From Afifella pfennigii DSM 17143 (lineage in GTDB: Bacteria; Pseudomonadota; Alphaproteobacteria; Rhizobiales; Afifellaceae), in contig NZ_JHZK01000015.1 in the NCBI RefSeq assembly GCF_000688515.1, positions 22,938 through 86,937 of the forward strand: 64,000 bases of DNA, written 5' to 3'. Of the stretch, positions 54,847-63,867 are shown piece after piece. How positions within the stretch are numbered: position 1 is the first letter of the stretch; each line of letters opens with the position of its first letter. The notes beneath the pieces are model-generated. The model made no database searches and had not been told where the DNA came from. It was given only the letters and a program-made list of their open reading frames with translations. The translations under genes and the position numbers were made by a program.

Positions 54847-55995
54847 ATGCGTCTGCGCCCCGACAAGCTGGGCGTGCCGATGGGGGCGCTCTTGGCGGTT
54901 TCGCTGGCGCTGCCGATGGCGAGCTTGCGGGCGAACCGCATCGCCGCGGCGGAGCCGCAGGGCCTCTTTGCGGCGCTGCCTTCGGCCTGGGCGGCGGGCC
55001 TTTTGGCGCTGGCGGCCCTGGCGGTCGCCGTGGCGCTGTTTGCGCGCGACCCTCGCCTGCGCCTGGCTCTGCCGGTCGCCATGCTCCTGGCGCTGTTTGT
55101 CGCCATCGGCGAGGCGGGGCGGACGCTCGCCGCCGAGGCGGGCGATTATGCGCGCGTGGCGCCGGGGGCTGGCTTCTGGATCGGCGCTTTCGCTCTCTCC
55201 ATCCTTTTCACCGACGCCATCATACGGCTGGATTTGAGCCCGCTCGGGCGGCTCGGCGTCCTGGCCGCTTCCAGCCTCGCCCTGGCGCTGATCCTGATGA
55301 CGGGGCAGTGGGACGCGCTCTCCATCCTCGCCGAATACCGCGGCCGCGCGGCCGCCTTCTGGCGCGAGGGCGGCCATCACCTGCAGCTGGCCTTCGGCTC
55401 GCTGGCGGCCGCGCTCGTCGCCGGCGTGCCGCTCGGCATTCTCATCCACCGCGTCAGATGGCTGAGGGAGCCCGTCCTCAACGGCCTCAGCCTGATGCAG
55501 ACGATCCCCTCCATCGCCCTGTTCGGAATTCTCATCGTGCCGCTCGGCTGGGCGGCGGCGAATGTGCCGGGCGCGGCAGAGCTCGGCGTCAAGGGCATCG
55601 GCATGGCGCCGGCCTTCGTGGCGCTGTTCATCTATTCGCTGCTGCCGATGGTGGCCAACACCACCGCCGGCCTCACTGCCGTGCCGGAGGGCGTGAGGGA
55701 AGCGGCGGCGGGCATGGGGCTCACCCGCCGCCAGCAGCTCATCTCCGTGGAGCTGCCGCTCGCCCTGCCGGTGGTGCTGACCGGCGTGCGCATCGTTCTG
55801 GTGCAGAATATCGGCCTCGCCACCATCGCCGCGCTCATCGGCGGCGGCGGCTTCGGCACCTTCGTCTTCCAGGGGCTCGGGCAGACGGCCACCGATCTCA
55901 TCCTCCTCGGCGCCTTGCCGACGGTGGCGCTCGCCTTTGTCTCGGCCGTCTTCCTCGACGCCGTCATCGATCTTCTGCCGGCGGCCGCGCGATGA
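54847..55995 (+). CDS. osmoprotectant ABC transporter permease (YehY-like)
   Basis: This 382-residue membrane protein has an N-terminal extension of several spans and the typical ABC-permease core in the second half, with the EAA-type loop EAAAGMGLTRRQQLISVELPLALPVVLTG (about residues 285-315). The extended N-terminus is the YehY/OsmY architecture. It ends with an ATGA overlap with the ATPase gene. Confidence 0.88.
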   Translation: MRLRPDKLGVPMGALLAVSLALPMASLRANRIAAAEPQGLFAALPSAWAAGLLALAALAVAVALFARDPRLRLALPVAMLLALFVAIGEAGRTLAAEAGDYARVAPGAGFWIGAFALSILFTDAIIRLDLSPLGRLGVLAASSLALALILMTGQWDALSILAEYRGRAAAFWREGGHHLQLAFGSLAAALVAGVPLGILIHRVRWLREPVLNGLSLMQTIPSIALFGILIVPLGWAAANVPGAAELGVKGIGMAPAFVALFIYSLLPMVANTTAGLTAVPEGVREAAAGMGLTRRQQLISVELPLALPVVLTGVRIVLVQNIGLATIAALIGGGGFGTFVFQGLGQTATDLILLGALPTVALAFVSAVFLDAVIDLLPAAAR

Positions 55996-56930
55996 TCGGC
56001 ATCGAAAGCCTCACCAAGGAATATGGCGGCAAGGCCGTGGTGAAGGACGTCTCGATGCGCATCGAGACGGGCACCATCACCGTCATCGTCGGCACCTCCG
56101 GCTCGGGCAAATCCACCTTCCTGCGCATGATCAACCGGCTGGTGGAGCCGACCGCGGGCAGCGTGGAGATCGACGGCACCGATACCCGTCGCATGAAGGC
56201 CTACGAGCTTCGCCGGCGCATCGGCTATGTGATCCAGGATCACGGCCTCTTTCCGCATTGGACGGTGGCGCGCAACGTCGCCACGGTGCCGCGGCTCCTC
56301 GGCTGGGGGCGCGAGGAGATAGAAGCGCGCGTGCACGAGCTGCTGGCGCTCCTGCAGCTCGATCCCGACGAGATCGCCCCGCGCTATCCGCATCAGCTCT
56401 CCGGCGGCCAGGCGCAGCGCGTCGGCGTGGCGCGGGCGCTGGCGGCACGGCCCGACATGCTCTTGATGGACGAGCCCTTCGGCGCGCTCGATCCGGTGAT
56501 CCGCGCCAAGGCGCAGCAGGACCTGAAGGAGATTCAGGAACGCCTCGGCTCCACCATCCTCCTCGTCACCCACGATATGAGCGAGGCGATCAAGCTCGGC
56601 GAGCGTATCGCGGTGATGAGCGAGGGGCGGGTGGAGCAGCTCGCGCCGCCGGGCGAGATCTTGACCAGGCCGGCGAGCGCGATCGTGGAAAGCCTCGTCG
56701 GCGAGGAGGATCGGCCGTTTCGCTATCTCTCGCTTCTGCCCATTGCGCCGTTGGTGGAGCCCGGAAGCGCCGAGGGTCCGGCGATCGGCGCCGAGCGCTC
56801 GCTGCGCGACGCGCTGGCCGAGATGATCTGGAGCGGCCGCGAGGCGCTTCCCGTCGTCGATGCGAGCGGGCGAGAACGGGGCAGGGTGACGCGCGCGGCC
56901 CTCATCGCCGCCGGACGGCCGCCGCGATGA
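55992..56930 (+). CDS. osmoprotectant ABC transporter ATPase with C-terminal CBS-like region
   Basis: This 312-residue ATPase has Walker A GTSGSGKST (about residue 34), Q-loop VIQDHGLFPHWT, signature LSGGQAQRVGVARAL, Walker B LLMDEPFGALD, and a VTHDMSEA switch. The last 60 or so residues (RSLRDALAEMIWSGREALPVVDASGRERG) look like a single CBS module, the ionic-strength sensor of OpuA-type importers. It is translationally coupled on both sides by 4-bp overlaps. Confidence 0.9.
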   Translation: MIGIESLTKEYGGKAVVKDVSMRIETGTITVIVGTSGSGKSTFLRMINRLVEPTAGSVEIDGTDTRRMKAYELRRRIGYVIQDHGLFPHWTVARNVATVPRLLGWGREEIEARVHELLALLQLDPDEIAPRYPHQLSGGQAQRVGVARALAARPDMLLMDEPFGALDPVIRAKAQQDLKEIQERLGSTILLVTHDMSEAIKLGERIAVMSEGRVEQLAPPGEILTRPASAIVESLVGEEDRPFRYLSLLPIAPLVEPGSAEGPAIGAERSLRDALAEMIWSGREALPVVDASGRERGRVTRAALIAAGRPPR

Positions 56931-57661
56931 GGCGGCTTGCCGGCCTTTTCCTTCGGCTGGGCCTTCTCGCTCTGGTGCTCGCCTTCCTGCTGGCGCCGAG
57001 CGCCTTTCGCCCTCTCCTGGAGCCGTTCGCGCCGGAGGGCGCGCCGGCGATCTACGACCGGGCGAGCCTTCTGTCTCTCACCGTCTCGCATCTGTTGATC
57101 GTCATCGCCGCCATCGTGCCGGCGATCCTCATCAGCCTCGGGCTGGCCATCCTGGTGAGCCGCCCGGTCGGGGCGGAGTTCCTGCCCCTGTCGCGCGCCA
57201 TCGTCAATATCGGCCAGACCTTTCCGCCGGTGGCCGTGCTGGCGCTCGCCGTTCCGGTAGTCGGGTTCGGCACCTGGCCGACCCTGATCGCGCTCTTTCT
57301 CTACGGTCTCCTGCCGATTTTCGAGAACGCCCTCGCCGGGCTCACCGGTCTTCGTCCCTCCGTCGCCGAAGCGGCGAGAGGCTCCGGCATGACCGGAACC
57401 CAACGCCTCGTGCAGGTGGAGCTGCCGCTTGCCCTGCCGGTCATGATCGAAGGCGTGCGCATCTCGCTCGTCATCGCCCTGTCGACGGCCACCATCGGCT
57501 CCACCGTCGCCGCCAAGGGGCTCGGCGAGGTCATCATCGCCGGCCTGAACTCGAGCAATCTCGCCTTCGTCCTGCAGGGCGGTCTTCTGACGGGCGCCCT
57601 GGCGGTCATCCTCTATGACGGGCTGGGGCAGGTGGCGCGCCTGGCCGACCGAAGAGGCTAG
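56927..57661 (+). CDS. osmoprotectant ABC transporter permease (YehW-like)
   Basis: This 244-residue permease has about six spans with SLTVSHLLIVIAAIVPAILISLGLAILVSRP and the coupling loop EAARGSGMTGTQRLVQVELPLALPVMIEG. It completes the two-permease YehWXYZ-type complex. Its TAG stop is the same CTAG tetramer that ends the convergent merR gene, so the two genes share 4 bp. Confidence 0.9.
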   Translation: MRRLAGLFLRLGLLALVLAFLLAPSAFRPLLEPFAPEGAPAIYDRASLLSLTVSHLLIVIAAIVPAILISLGLAILVSRPVGAEFLPLSRAIVNIGQTFPPVAVLALAVPVVGFGTWPTLIALFLYGLLPIFENALAGLTGLRPSVAEAARGSGMTGTQRLVQVELPLALPVMIEGVRISLVIALSTATIGSTVAAKGLGEVIIAGLNSSNLAFVLQGGLLTGALAVILYDGLGQVARLADRRG

Positions 57662-58053
57662 GGCGACAGCGCCTCGATGATCCGGCACTCGCCGACGGTG
57701 CCGCCGCGGCAGCTTGCATGGATGCGCCGCAGCTCGGCGGCAAGCTTCTCAAGATCGGCGATCTTGCGCTGAACGTCGACGAGATGCGCGCTGACGAGCT
57801 GGTCGACCTTGCCGCAATCGCGCTCCGTCTCCGCCGACAGCTCCAGAAGCTCGCGCACCTCCTCCAGCGTGAAGCCGAGCGCGCGGCAGCGCCGGATGAA
57901 GCGGAGCCGGTCGAGATGCGATTGCCGGTAGAGGCGGTAATTGCCGGCGCTGCGCGGCGGCGCCGGCAAGAGGCCGATTTTCTCGTAATAGCGGATGGTG
58001 ACGACCTTGGTGTCGGTGGCCGCCGCCAGCGCGCCGATGCTGAGTTCCTTCAT
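57658..58053 (-). CDS. MerR family metal-responsive regulator
   Basis: This 131-residue protein has the MerR winged HTH (IRYYEKIGLLPAPPRSAGNYRLY) and a dimerisation helix with metal cysteines at C80, C115 and C123. That spacing matches ZntR/CadR/PbrR (C79, C114, C124), which sense Zn, Cd or Pb, rather than CueR, which has Ser at position 77. It is divergent from a cation transporter with an operator between them. The actual metal is not settled. Confidence 0.9.
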   Translation of the reverse strand: MKELSIGALAAATDTKVVTIRYYEKIGLLPAPPRSAGNYRLYRQSHLDRLRFIRRCRALGFTLEEVRELLELSAETERDCGKVDQLVSAHLVDVQRKIADLEKLAAELRRIHASCRGGTVGECRIIEALSP

Positions 58054-58057
58054 CGCC

Positions 58058-58088
58058 TTGACCCTATAGTCGATAGAGGGTGCAGCTT
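58058..58088 (+). promoter_or_regulatory. MerR-type operator/promoter for cation transporter
   Basis: A -35 TTGACC (58058-58063) and a weak -10 CAGCTT (58083-58088) are separated by 19 bp, the over-long spacing that MerR regulators correct by DNA distortion. Between them lies a 21-bp imperfect dyad with arms ACCCTATAG and TAGAGGGT (58061-58081). Initiation would fall near 58095, about 24 bp before the transporter start. Confidence 0.85.
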
Positions 58089-58118
58089 ACGCTCGTCCTG
58101 CCACGGGAGCGAATGTGC

Positions 58119-58757
58119 ATGAGCGGCAAATGCTGTCACGACGATGCCTGCGCGGCGCCTCCGCGGGCCGATGATGGGCGTTTCGCCCGCATTTTGTGGG
58201 TGGCGCTCATCGTCAACGCGGCGATGTTCCTGGTGGAGATCGGGGCCGGGCTCGCCGCCGGCTCCATGGCGTTGCAGGCCGATTCGCTCGATTTTCTCGG
58301 CGATGCCGCCAATTACGGCGTCAGCCTCATGGTCGTTTCCTCGGCGCTGGCGGTGCGTGCCAAGGCCGCGCTCCTGAAAGGCGCCACGATGGGGCTTTTC
58401 GGTGTCTGGATTCTCGGCGCGACGCTCTGGCAGGCATTTCGCGGCGATGTGCCGGACGCCTTCACCATGAGTTGGGTCGGCTTCCTGGCGCTCTTGGCCA
58501 ATCTCGGCGTGGCGGTGCTCTTGTGGGCCTATCGGCGCGGCGACAGCAACATGCGCTCCGTCTGGCTGTGCTCGCGCAACGACGCCTTCGGCAATCTCGT
58601 CGTCCTTCTCGCCGCCGCCGGCGTGTTCGGCACGGGCACGGCCTGGCCGGATCTCATCGTGGCCGCGCTCATGGCCTCGCTGGCGCTGCAGGCCGCTTTC
58701 GCCACCATCCGTCATGCCTTGGCGGAGCTGCGAGCCGAACCGGTGCCGGCAAGCTGA
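58119..58757 (+). CDS. short CDF-like heavy-metal cation transporter
   Basis: This 212-residue membrane protein starts with a cysteine/histidine-rich tag (MSGKCCHDDACAA) followed by six hydrophobic segments. The TM2 site reads DSLDFLGDAANYG and the TM5 site CSRNDAFGNL, variants of the CDF D-x3-D and H-x3-D metal sites. It is far shorter than typical CDF proteins (about 300), lacking the C-terminal cytoplasmic dimer domain. The ATG at 58119 has GGGAG 9 bases upstream; the ATG at 58113 is too close. Regulated by the adjacent MerR protein. Confidence 0.82.
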   Translation: MSGKCCHDDACAAPPRADDGRFARILWVALIVNAAMFLVEIGAGLAAGSMALQADSLDFLGDAANYGVSLMVVSSALAVRAKAALLKGATMGLFGVWILGATLWQAFRGDVPDAFTMSWVGFLALLANLGVAVLLWAYRRGDSNMRSVWLCSRNDAFGNLVVLLAAAGVFGTGTAWPDLIVAALMASLALQAAFATIRHALAELRAEPVPAS

Positions 58758-58777
58758 GAGGCGCAGACGCCCGGCCG

Positions 58778-59473
58778 TCAGGCCGGCACGTTGTCGTTGG
58801 CGTTGTGGGCCGCGGCGGCGGCGGAGAAGGCCTCCAGAAGCACCTCGGAGGGTTGCGCGCCGATGACGGCGTAGCGCCCGCCGATGATGAAGGTCGGCAC
58901 CCCGGTGACGCCCATGCGCCGGGCAAGCTCGATCTCCTCCACCACCTTCTGTCGGTCGGCATCGCCGGCCAACAGGTCGGCGACGAGATCGCCGTCCATG
59001 CCGGCCTCGCCGGCGATCCTCACCAGTTCGCCCGCATCGCCGATGCGCCGGCCGTGAAGAAAATAACCCGCAAACAGCGCCTCCACGACGGCGTCCTGCC
59101 TGCCGGCGCCGGCCGCCCATCTGATCAGCCGATGGGCGTTCAGCGTGTTCGGCGAGACCTCGATCCGCTCCAAGGCGAAGGCGATGCCCTCCATCTCGCC
59201 GGCGGCGCGTACATTGGCGTAGATCTCCTCCGCCCGCTCCGGCGAGCCGAACTTCTCGGCGAGATAGAGTTGGCGGTCCTTGCCTTCCGGCGGCAGCGTC
59301 GGGTCGAGCTGATAGGGCCGCCAGCGGATATCGAGCGCGGTCTCCGCTTGCGCCGCCGCCTTCTCCAGCCGGCGCTTGCCGATATAGCACCACGGGCACA
59401 TCACGTCGGAGACGACGTCGACGGTGAGGCCGGCATGGGGCGGGCTGTCCTCGTGCAGGGTGTCGTCGCTCAT
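58778..59473 (-). CDS. FrnE-like DsbA family oxidoreductase
   Basis: This 231-residue protein has a thioredoxin fold with helical insertion and a CPWC active site (C26-C29) in DVMCPWCYIGKRR. The distal MGVTGVPTFIIGGRYAVIGAQ holds the cis-proline. No signal peptide is present, so it probably works in the cytoplasm as a disulfide isomerase or glutathione-linked enzyme. It is convergent with the cation transporter. Confidence 0.88.
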   Translation of the reverse strand: MSDDTLHEDSPPHAGLTVDVVSDVMCPWCYIGKRRLEKAAAQAETALDIRWRPYQLDPTLPPEGKDRQLYLAEKFGSPERAEEIYANVRAAGEMEGIAFALERIEVSPNTLNAHRLIRWAAGAGRQDAVVEALFAGYFLHGRRIGDAGELVRIAGEAGMDGDLVADLLAGDADRQKVVEEIELARRMGVTGVPTFIIGGRYAVIGAQPSEVLLEAFSAAAAAHNANDNVPA

Positions 59474-59515
59474 GCCGCCAACATAGTGCCTATCGCTCGG
59501 CCGGCCAGCTTCGCC

Positions 59516-61354
59516 TCACCGGCGCGCCCACCAGCTTGTCGGCTCCGCCCCGTAGAGCGAACTTTCTTTCGGATGCGCGAGCCGCGTCCAATAGGCGACC
59601 CATTCGGCCGGGGCGTGAAAGAGCGGCACGACGTAGAAGCCGGAGATCAGCACCCGGTCGAGCGCCCGCACCGCGGCCACGAAACTCTCCCGGTGCTTGG
59701 CGCTGAGAAGCGCCTTGATCATGGCGTCGATGGCCGGGTTTGCGGCGCCGGCGAAATTGAAGCTGCCCTGCTGCTCGGCCGCCGCGGAGGACCAGCGGAA
59801 ATTCTGCTCCGAGCCGGGCGACAGCGAGGCGAAGGCGTAGTTGAAGCGGATCATGTCGAAGTCGAAGCTCTTCAGCCGCTCCCAGTACTGGCTGGCATCG
59901 ACCTGGCGCACATTGACGACGATGCCGACGAGTTCCAGGACGCTCTTGTAGGAAAGCGCAAGGCGCTCGTCCTCGCGGCTCATCACCAGGATCTCGAAGG
60001 CGAGCGGCGCGCCGGTCTTTTCGTTGACGAGACGGTCGCCCTCGCGCCGATAGCCGGCTTCCTGCAGCAGCGTCAGGCCCTGGCGCAGATTGGCCCGGTC
60101 GCGCCCGCTGCCGTCGCTCTGCGGCGGCTGGTAGCTGCCGTCCATGACGGAAGGCACCACCGCATCGCGGTAGGGCGCGAGGAGGCGTTCTTCCTCCCTC
60201 GAGGCCGGCCGGCCGACGGCGGAAAGCTCCGAGCCCTCAAAGAAGCTCGCCGTGCGCGCATAGGCGCCGAGGAAGAGGTTCTCGTTCAGCCATTCGAAAT
60301 CGAGGAAGTAGGTCAGCGCCTCGCGCACTTTGGGGTCGGCGAAGACCTGCCGGCGCGTGTTGAAGATGAAGGCGTTCATGCCCTTCGGCACGCCGGTCTG
60401 AAAGGCTTCCAGCTTGACGCGGCCCTCCTCCACGGCGGGGAACTGATAGCCGCTCTCCCAGCGGCCGGGATCGCCTTCCGGGTGATAGTCGAAGATGCCC
60501 TTCTTGAAGGCCTCGAAATGGGTGTTGGCGTCGCGGAAATATTCCAGGCGGATCTCCTCGAAATTGTCGAAGCCGCGCTTCACGGGCAGATCCGCGCCCC
60601 AGTAATCGTCGCGCTTTCTGAGCGTGATGGAGGTGCCGGGACGCACTTCCGCCACCTCGTAGGGGCCGGAGCCCAGAAGCGGCTCAAGGCTGCTTTGCGA
60701 AAAGCTCTCGGCGCTGACGGCGTGCTTGGGGAAGATCGGCGACAGCGCCACGATGAGCGGGATTTCCCGGTCGGCGTCCTCGGTGAAGGTGAAGCGCACC
60801 TGCCGCTCGCCGGTCACTTCCACGCTCGCAACCCGCTTGTACCAGCCCTTGGGGCGCCCGTTCTCCTTCAAGAGCTCGTAGGAGAAGACGACGTCTTCGG
60901 GCGTGACCTTCTCACCGTCGGCCCAGCGCGCTTCGGGCCGCAGCGTGAACTCCACGAAGGAACGGTCCTCAGGCACCGTCACGCTTTCGGCGAGCAGCCC
61001 GTAGAGCGTGAAGGGCTCGTCGCGGTTGCGCACCATCAGGCTTTCCCAGAGATTGTTGCCCCAATCCTCGTCCCACAGCGCGCGCGGCGCCGTGCCCTTG
61101 ATGATGAAGGGATTGAGGCTGTCGAAACTGCCGACCATCCCGTAGGAGATGCGCCCGCCCTGCGGCGCCTGCGCATTGGCGTAGGGCAGGTGCTCAAAAT
61201 CGGGCGGCAGGGCCGGCGCGCCGTGCATGGCGATGGCGTGGCTCGGTGCCGGCGCATCGGCATGGGCGGCATGGACGGCGAGTGCGACGGTGAGCGCCGC
61301 CGGCAGCAGGAGGAGGGTGAGGCGGGCGCAAAGGCGGCGAGAAGTCTCCGTCAC
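59516..61354 (-). CDS. peptide-type ABC transporter solute-binding protein (family 5)
   Basis: This 612-residue periplasmic protein has a signal peptide (CARLTLLLLPAALTVALAVHAAHA) and the SBP-5 pattern: GTAPRALWDEDWGNNLWESL, EARWADGEKVTPEDVVFSYELL, MNAFIFNTRRQVFADPKVREALTYFLDFEW, a YejA-like set. It binds oligopeptides or microcin-C-like substrates. GTG at 61354 is preferred because it places the signal peptide at the start; the frame is open to 61504. No permease or ATPase genes are nearby, so it is an orphan binding protein here. Confidence 0.85.
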   Translation of the reverse strand: MTETSRRLCARLTLLLLPAALTVALAVHAAHADAPAPSHAIAMHGAPALPPDFEHLPYANAQAPQGGRISYGMVGSFDSLNPFIIKGTAPRALWDEDWGNNLWESLMVRNRDEPFTLYGLLAESVTVPEDRSFVEFTLRPEARWADGEKVTPEDVVFSYELLKENGRPKGWYKRVASVEVTGERQVRFTFTEDADREIPLIVALSPIFPKHAVSAESFSQSSLEPLLGSGPYEVAEVRPGTSITLRKRDDYWGADLPVKRGFDNFEEIRLEYFRDANTHFEAFKKGIFDYHPEGDPGRWESGYQFPAVEEGRVKLEAFQTGVPKGMNAFIFNTRRQVFADPKVREALTYFLDFEWLNENLFLGAYARTASFFEGSELSAVGRPASREEERLLAPYRDAVVPSVMDGSYQPPQSDGSGRDRANLRQGLTLLQEAGYRREGDRLVNEKTGAPLAFEILVMSREDERLALSYKSVLELVGIVVNVRQVDASQYWERLKSFDFDMIRFNYAFASLSPGSEQNFRWSSAAAEQQGSFNFAGAANPAIDAMIKALLSAKHRESFVAAVRALDRVLISGFYVVPLFHAPAEWVAYWTRLAHPKESSLYGAEPTSWWARR

Positions 61355-61405
61355 GGATATCTCTTCCAAGCTCGGTGGTTGTTGTGGGGATACGCGCCCG
61401 GACCT

Positions 61406-61419
61406 TGCGCCAATTGGCG
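61406..61419. promoter_or_regulatory. 14-bp palindrome between divergent genes
   Basis: GCGCCAATTGGCGC is a perfect palindrome in the 195-bp divergent region between the peptide-binding-protein gene and the ialB-like gene. It is a candidate operator for either gene. No factor can be named. Confidence 0.35.
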
Positions 61420-61549
61420 CTGGCGTGCAATTGCGGGCACTGGACATTGTTGTGGCGCGCCGACATGGTGTCGCCGCATTCATCGGTCTTCCAGGCCAGG
61501 ACACGATTGAAGACGGCGCGGAGCGCCAAAGCCAGCGTGAGGATCATCC

Positions 61550-62206
61550 ATGCATGTCACCAAAGCGGCGACGGTATCGAACCGTTCGATCGCACGCATC
61601 GCAGCGACCCTGCTCCTGGCCTTTGCGGTATCGCCCGCCTTGGCGCAGGACCAGCAGGGCCAGGAAGGCGCCGACCAGGCGGCGCCCAAGCAGCCCGATT
61701 GGGTGAAGCTGTGCAGCGAGAATCCACAGAACAAGCAGGAAGTCTGCGTCGTCACCCGCGAGCGGCGGGCGGCCACCGGCCAGCTTCTGGCCGCCGTCTC
61801 CCTGCGCGAGACGGAGGGTAAGAGGTTCCTCGTCTCCGCGGTGCCGCCGGGCATGCTCATCCGTCCCGGCCTGCAGGTGCAGATCGACGGCGGCGAGCCG
61901 ACCAAGGTGCAGTATTCCATCTGCTTCCCCAATCTCTGCTTTGCCGAGACGGAGGTGCAGGACGACTTCATCGCCTCCATGAAGAAGGGCAGCAAGCTCG
62001 TCATCACGACGCTGAACCAGCAGGCCAAGCCGGTCAATTTCGACCTCAGCCTCGCCGGCTTCACCGCCTCCTATGACGGCCCGGCCATCGATCCGCAGGA
62101 GCTGCAGGCCGAGCAGCAGAAGCTGGAGGACGAGTTGAAGCGCAAGGCCGAAGAGGCCCGCAAGCAGCTCATCCAGCGCCAGCAGCAATCGACGGGTCAG
62201 CAATAG
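61550..62206 (+). CDS. invasion-associated locus B (IalB) family protein
   Basis: This 218-residue secreted or envelope protein has a signal peptide (ATLLLAFAVSPALAQ) and the IalB domain: WVKLCSENPQNKQEVCVVTRER, SAVPPGMLIRPGLQVQIDGGEP, CFPNLCFAETEVQDDFIASMKKG. Four cysteines suit two disulfides. The family was named in Bartonella, but it is widespread in environmental rhizobia where it has no demonstrated invasion role. The C-terminus is a Gln/Lys-rich helix. A terminator follows. Confidence 0.9.
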   Translation: MHVTKAATVSNRSIARIAATLLLAFAVSPALAQDQQGQEGADQAAPKQPDWVKLCSENPQNKQEVCVVTRERRAATGQLLAAVSLRETEGKRFLVSAVPPGMLIRPGLQVQIDGGEPTKVQYSICFPNLCFAETEVQDDFIASMKKGSKLVITTLNQQAKPVNFDLSLAGFTASYDGPAIDPQELQAEQQKLEDELKRKAEEARKQLIQRQQQSTGQQ

Positions 62207-62262
62207 CGACCCCGCCGGGGCGCCTCCGAAAAAGGGGGGGCGGCCCGTATCGAAACACAACG

Positions 62263-62293
62263 AAAGCCCCGGGAAGCCCCCGGGGCTTTTTTG
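62263..62293 (+). terminator. rho-independent terminator after ialB-like gene
   Basis: An 11-bp stem (62263-62273 with 62279-62289, loop AAGCC) ends in a run of Ts. It lies 57 bp beyond the stop codon. Confidence 0.92.
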
Positions 62294-62365
62294 TTGGCAA
62301 GGCTATCACCCATCGCGCCGATGCGCCGATGCGGCGGTGCGGCAGGCTGGCGCGGCGCCGGGGGC

Positions 62366-62401
62366 TTGACAAAAATTTAGCGTAGGCTGCATTTCTTTGC
62401 A
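62366..62401 (+). promoter_or_regulatory. candidate mntH promoter and Fur/Mur-like box
   Basis: TTGACA (62366-62371) precedes an AT-rich stretch containing TGCATTTCTTTGCA (62388-62401), an inverted repeat with TGC...GCA arms like the Fur/Mur boxes of alphaproteobacteria. It overlaps the expected -10 region, 33 bp before the Nramp start, so metal-dependent repression is plausible. Confidence 0.45.
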
Positions 62402-62433
62402 TCGTCACCGTCGACGAGGCATCCGGAGGAGCC

Positions 62434-63711
<1,278 letters not shown>

Positions 63712-63740
63712 GCGGCTGATAGTCGACGGATTTCGGTCTC

Positions 63741-63795
63741 TCGCAAGGTTTCGGTTTTGCAGGATTCGGTGGCTTGAGCCTGCGGAACCTTGCGA
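63741..63795. repeat. inverted repeat between mntH and the transposase gene
   Basis: TCGCAAGGTT (63741-63750) and AACCTTGCGA (63786-63795) are perfect 10-bp inverted repeats. GCAGG and CCTGC pair inside them, giving a long imperfect hairpin. It could end the mntH transcript or be part of the insertion-sequence end. Confidence 0.5.
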
Positions 63796-63867
63796 TTTCG
63801 CATGCGGTTTGGGGATTCCCGGCGGCGCCTTTCCGTGATTCGATTGAGAGGATCACGAGAGGTGACG

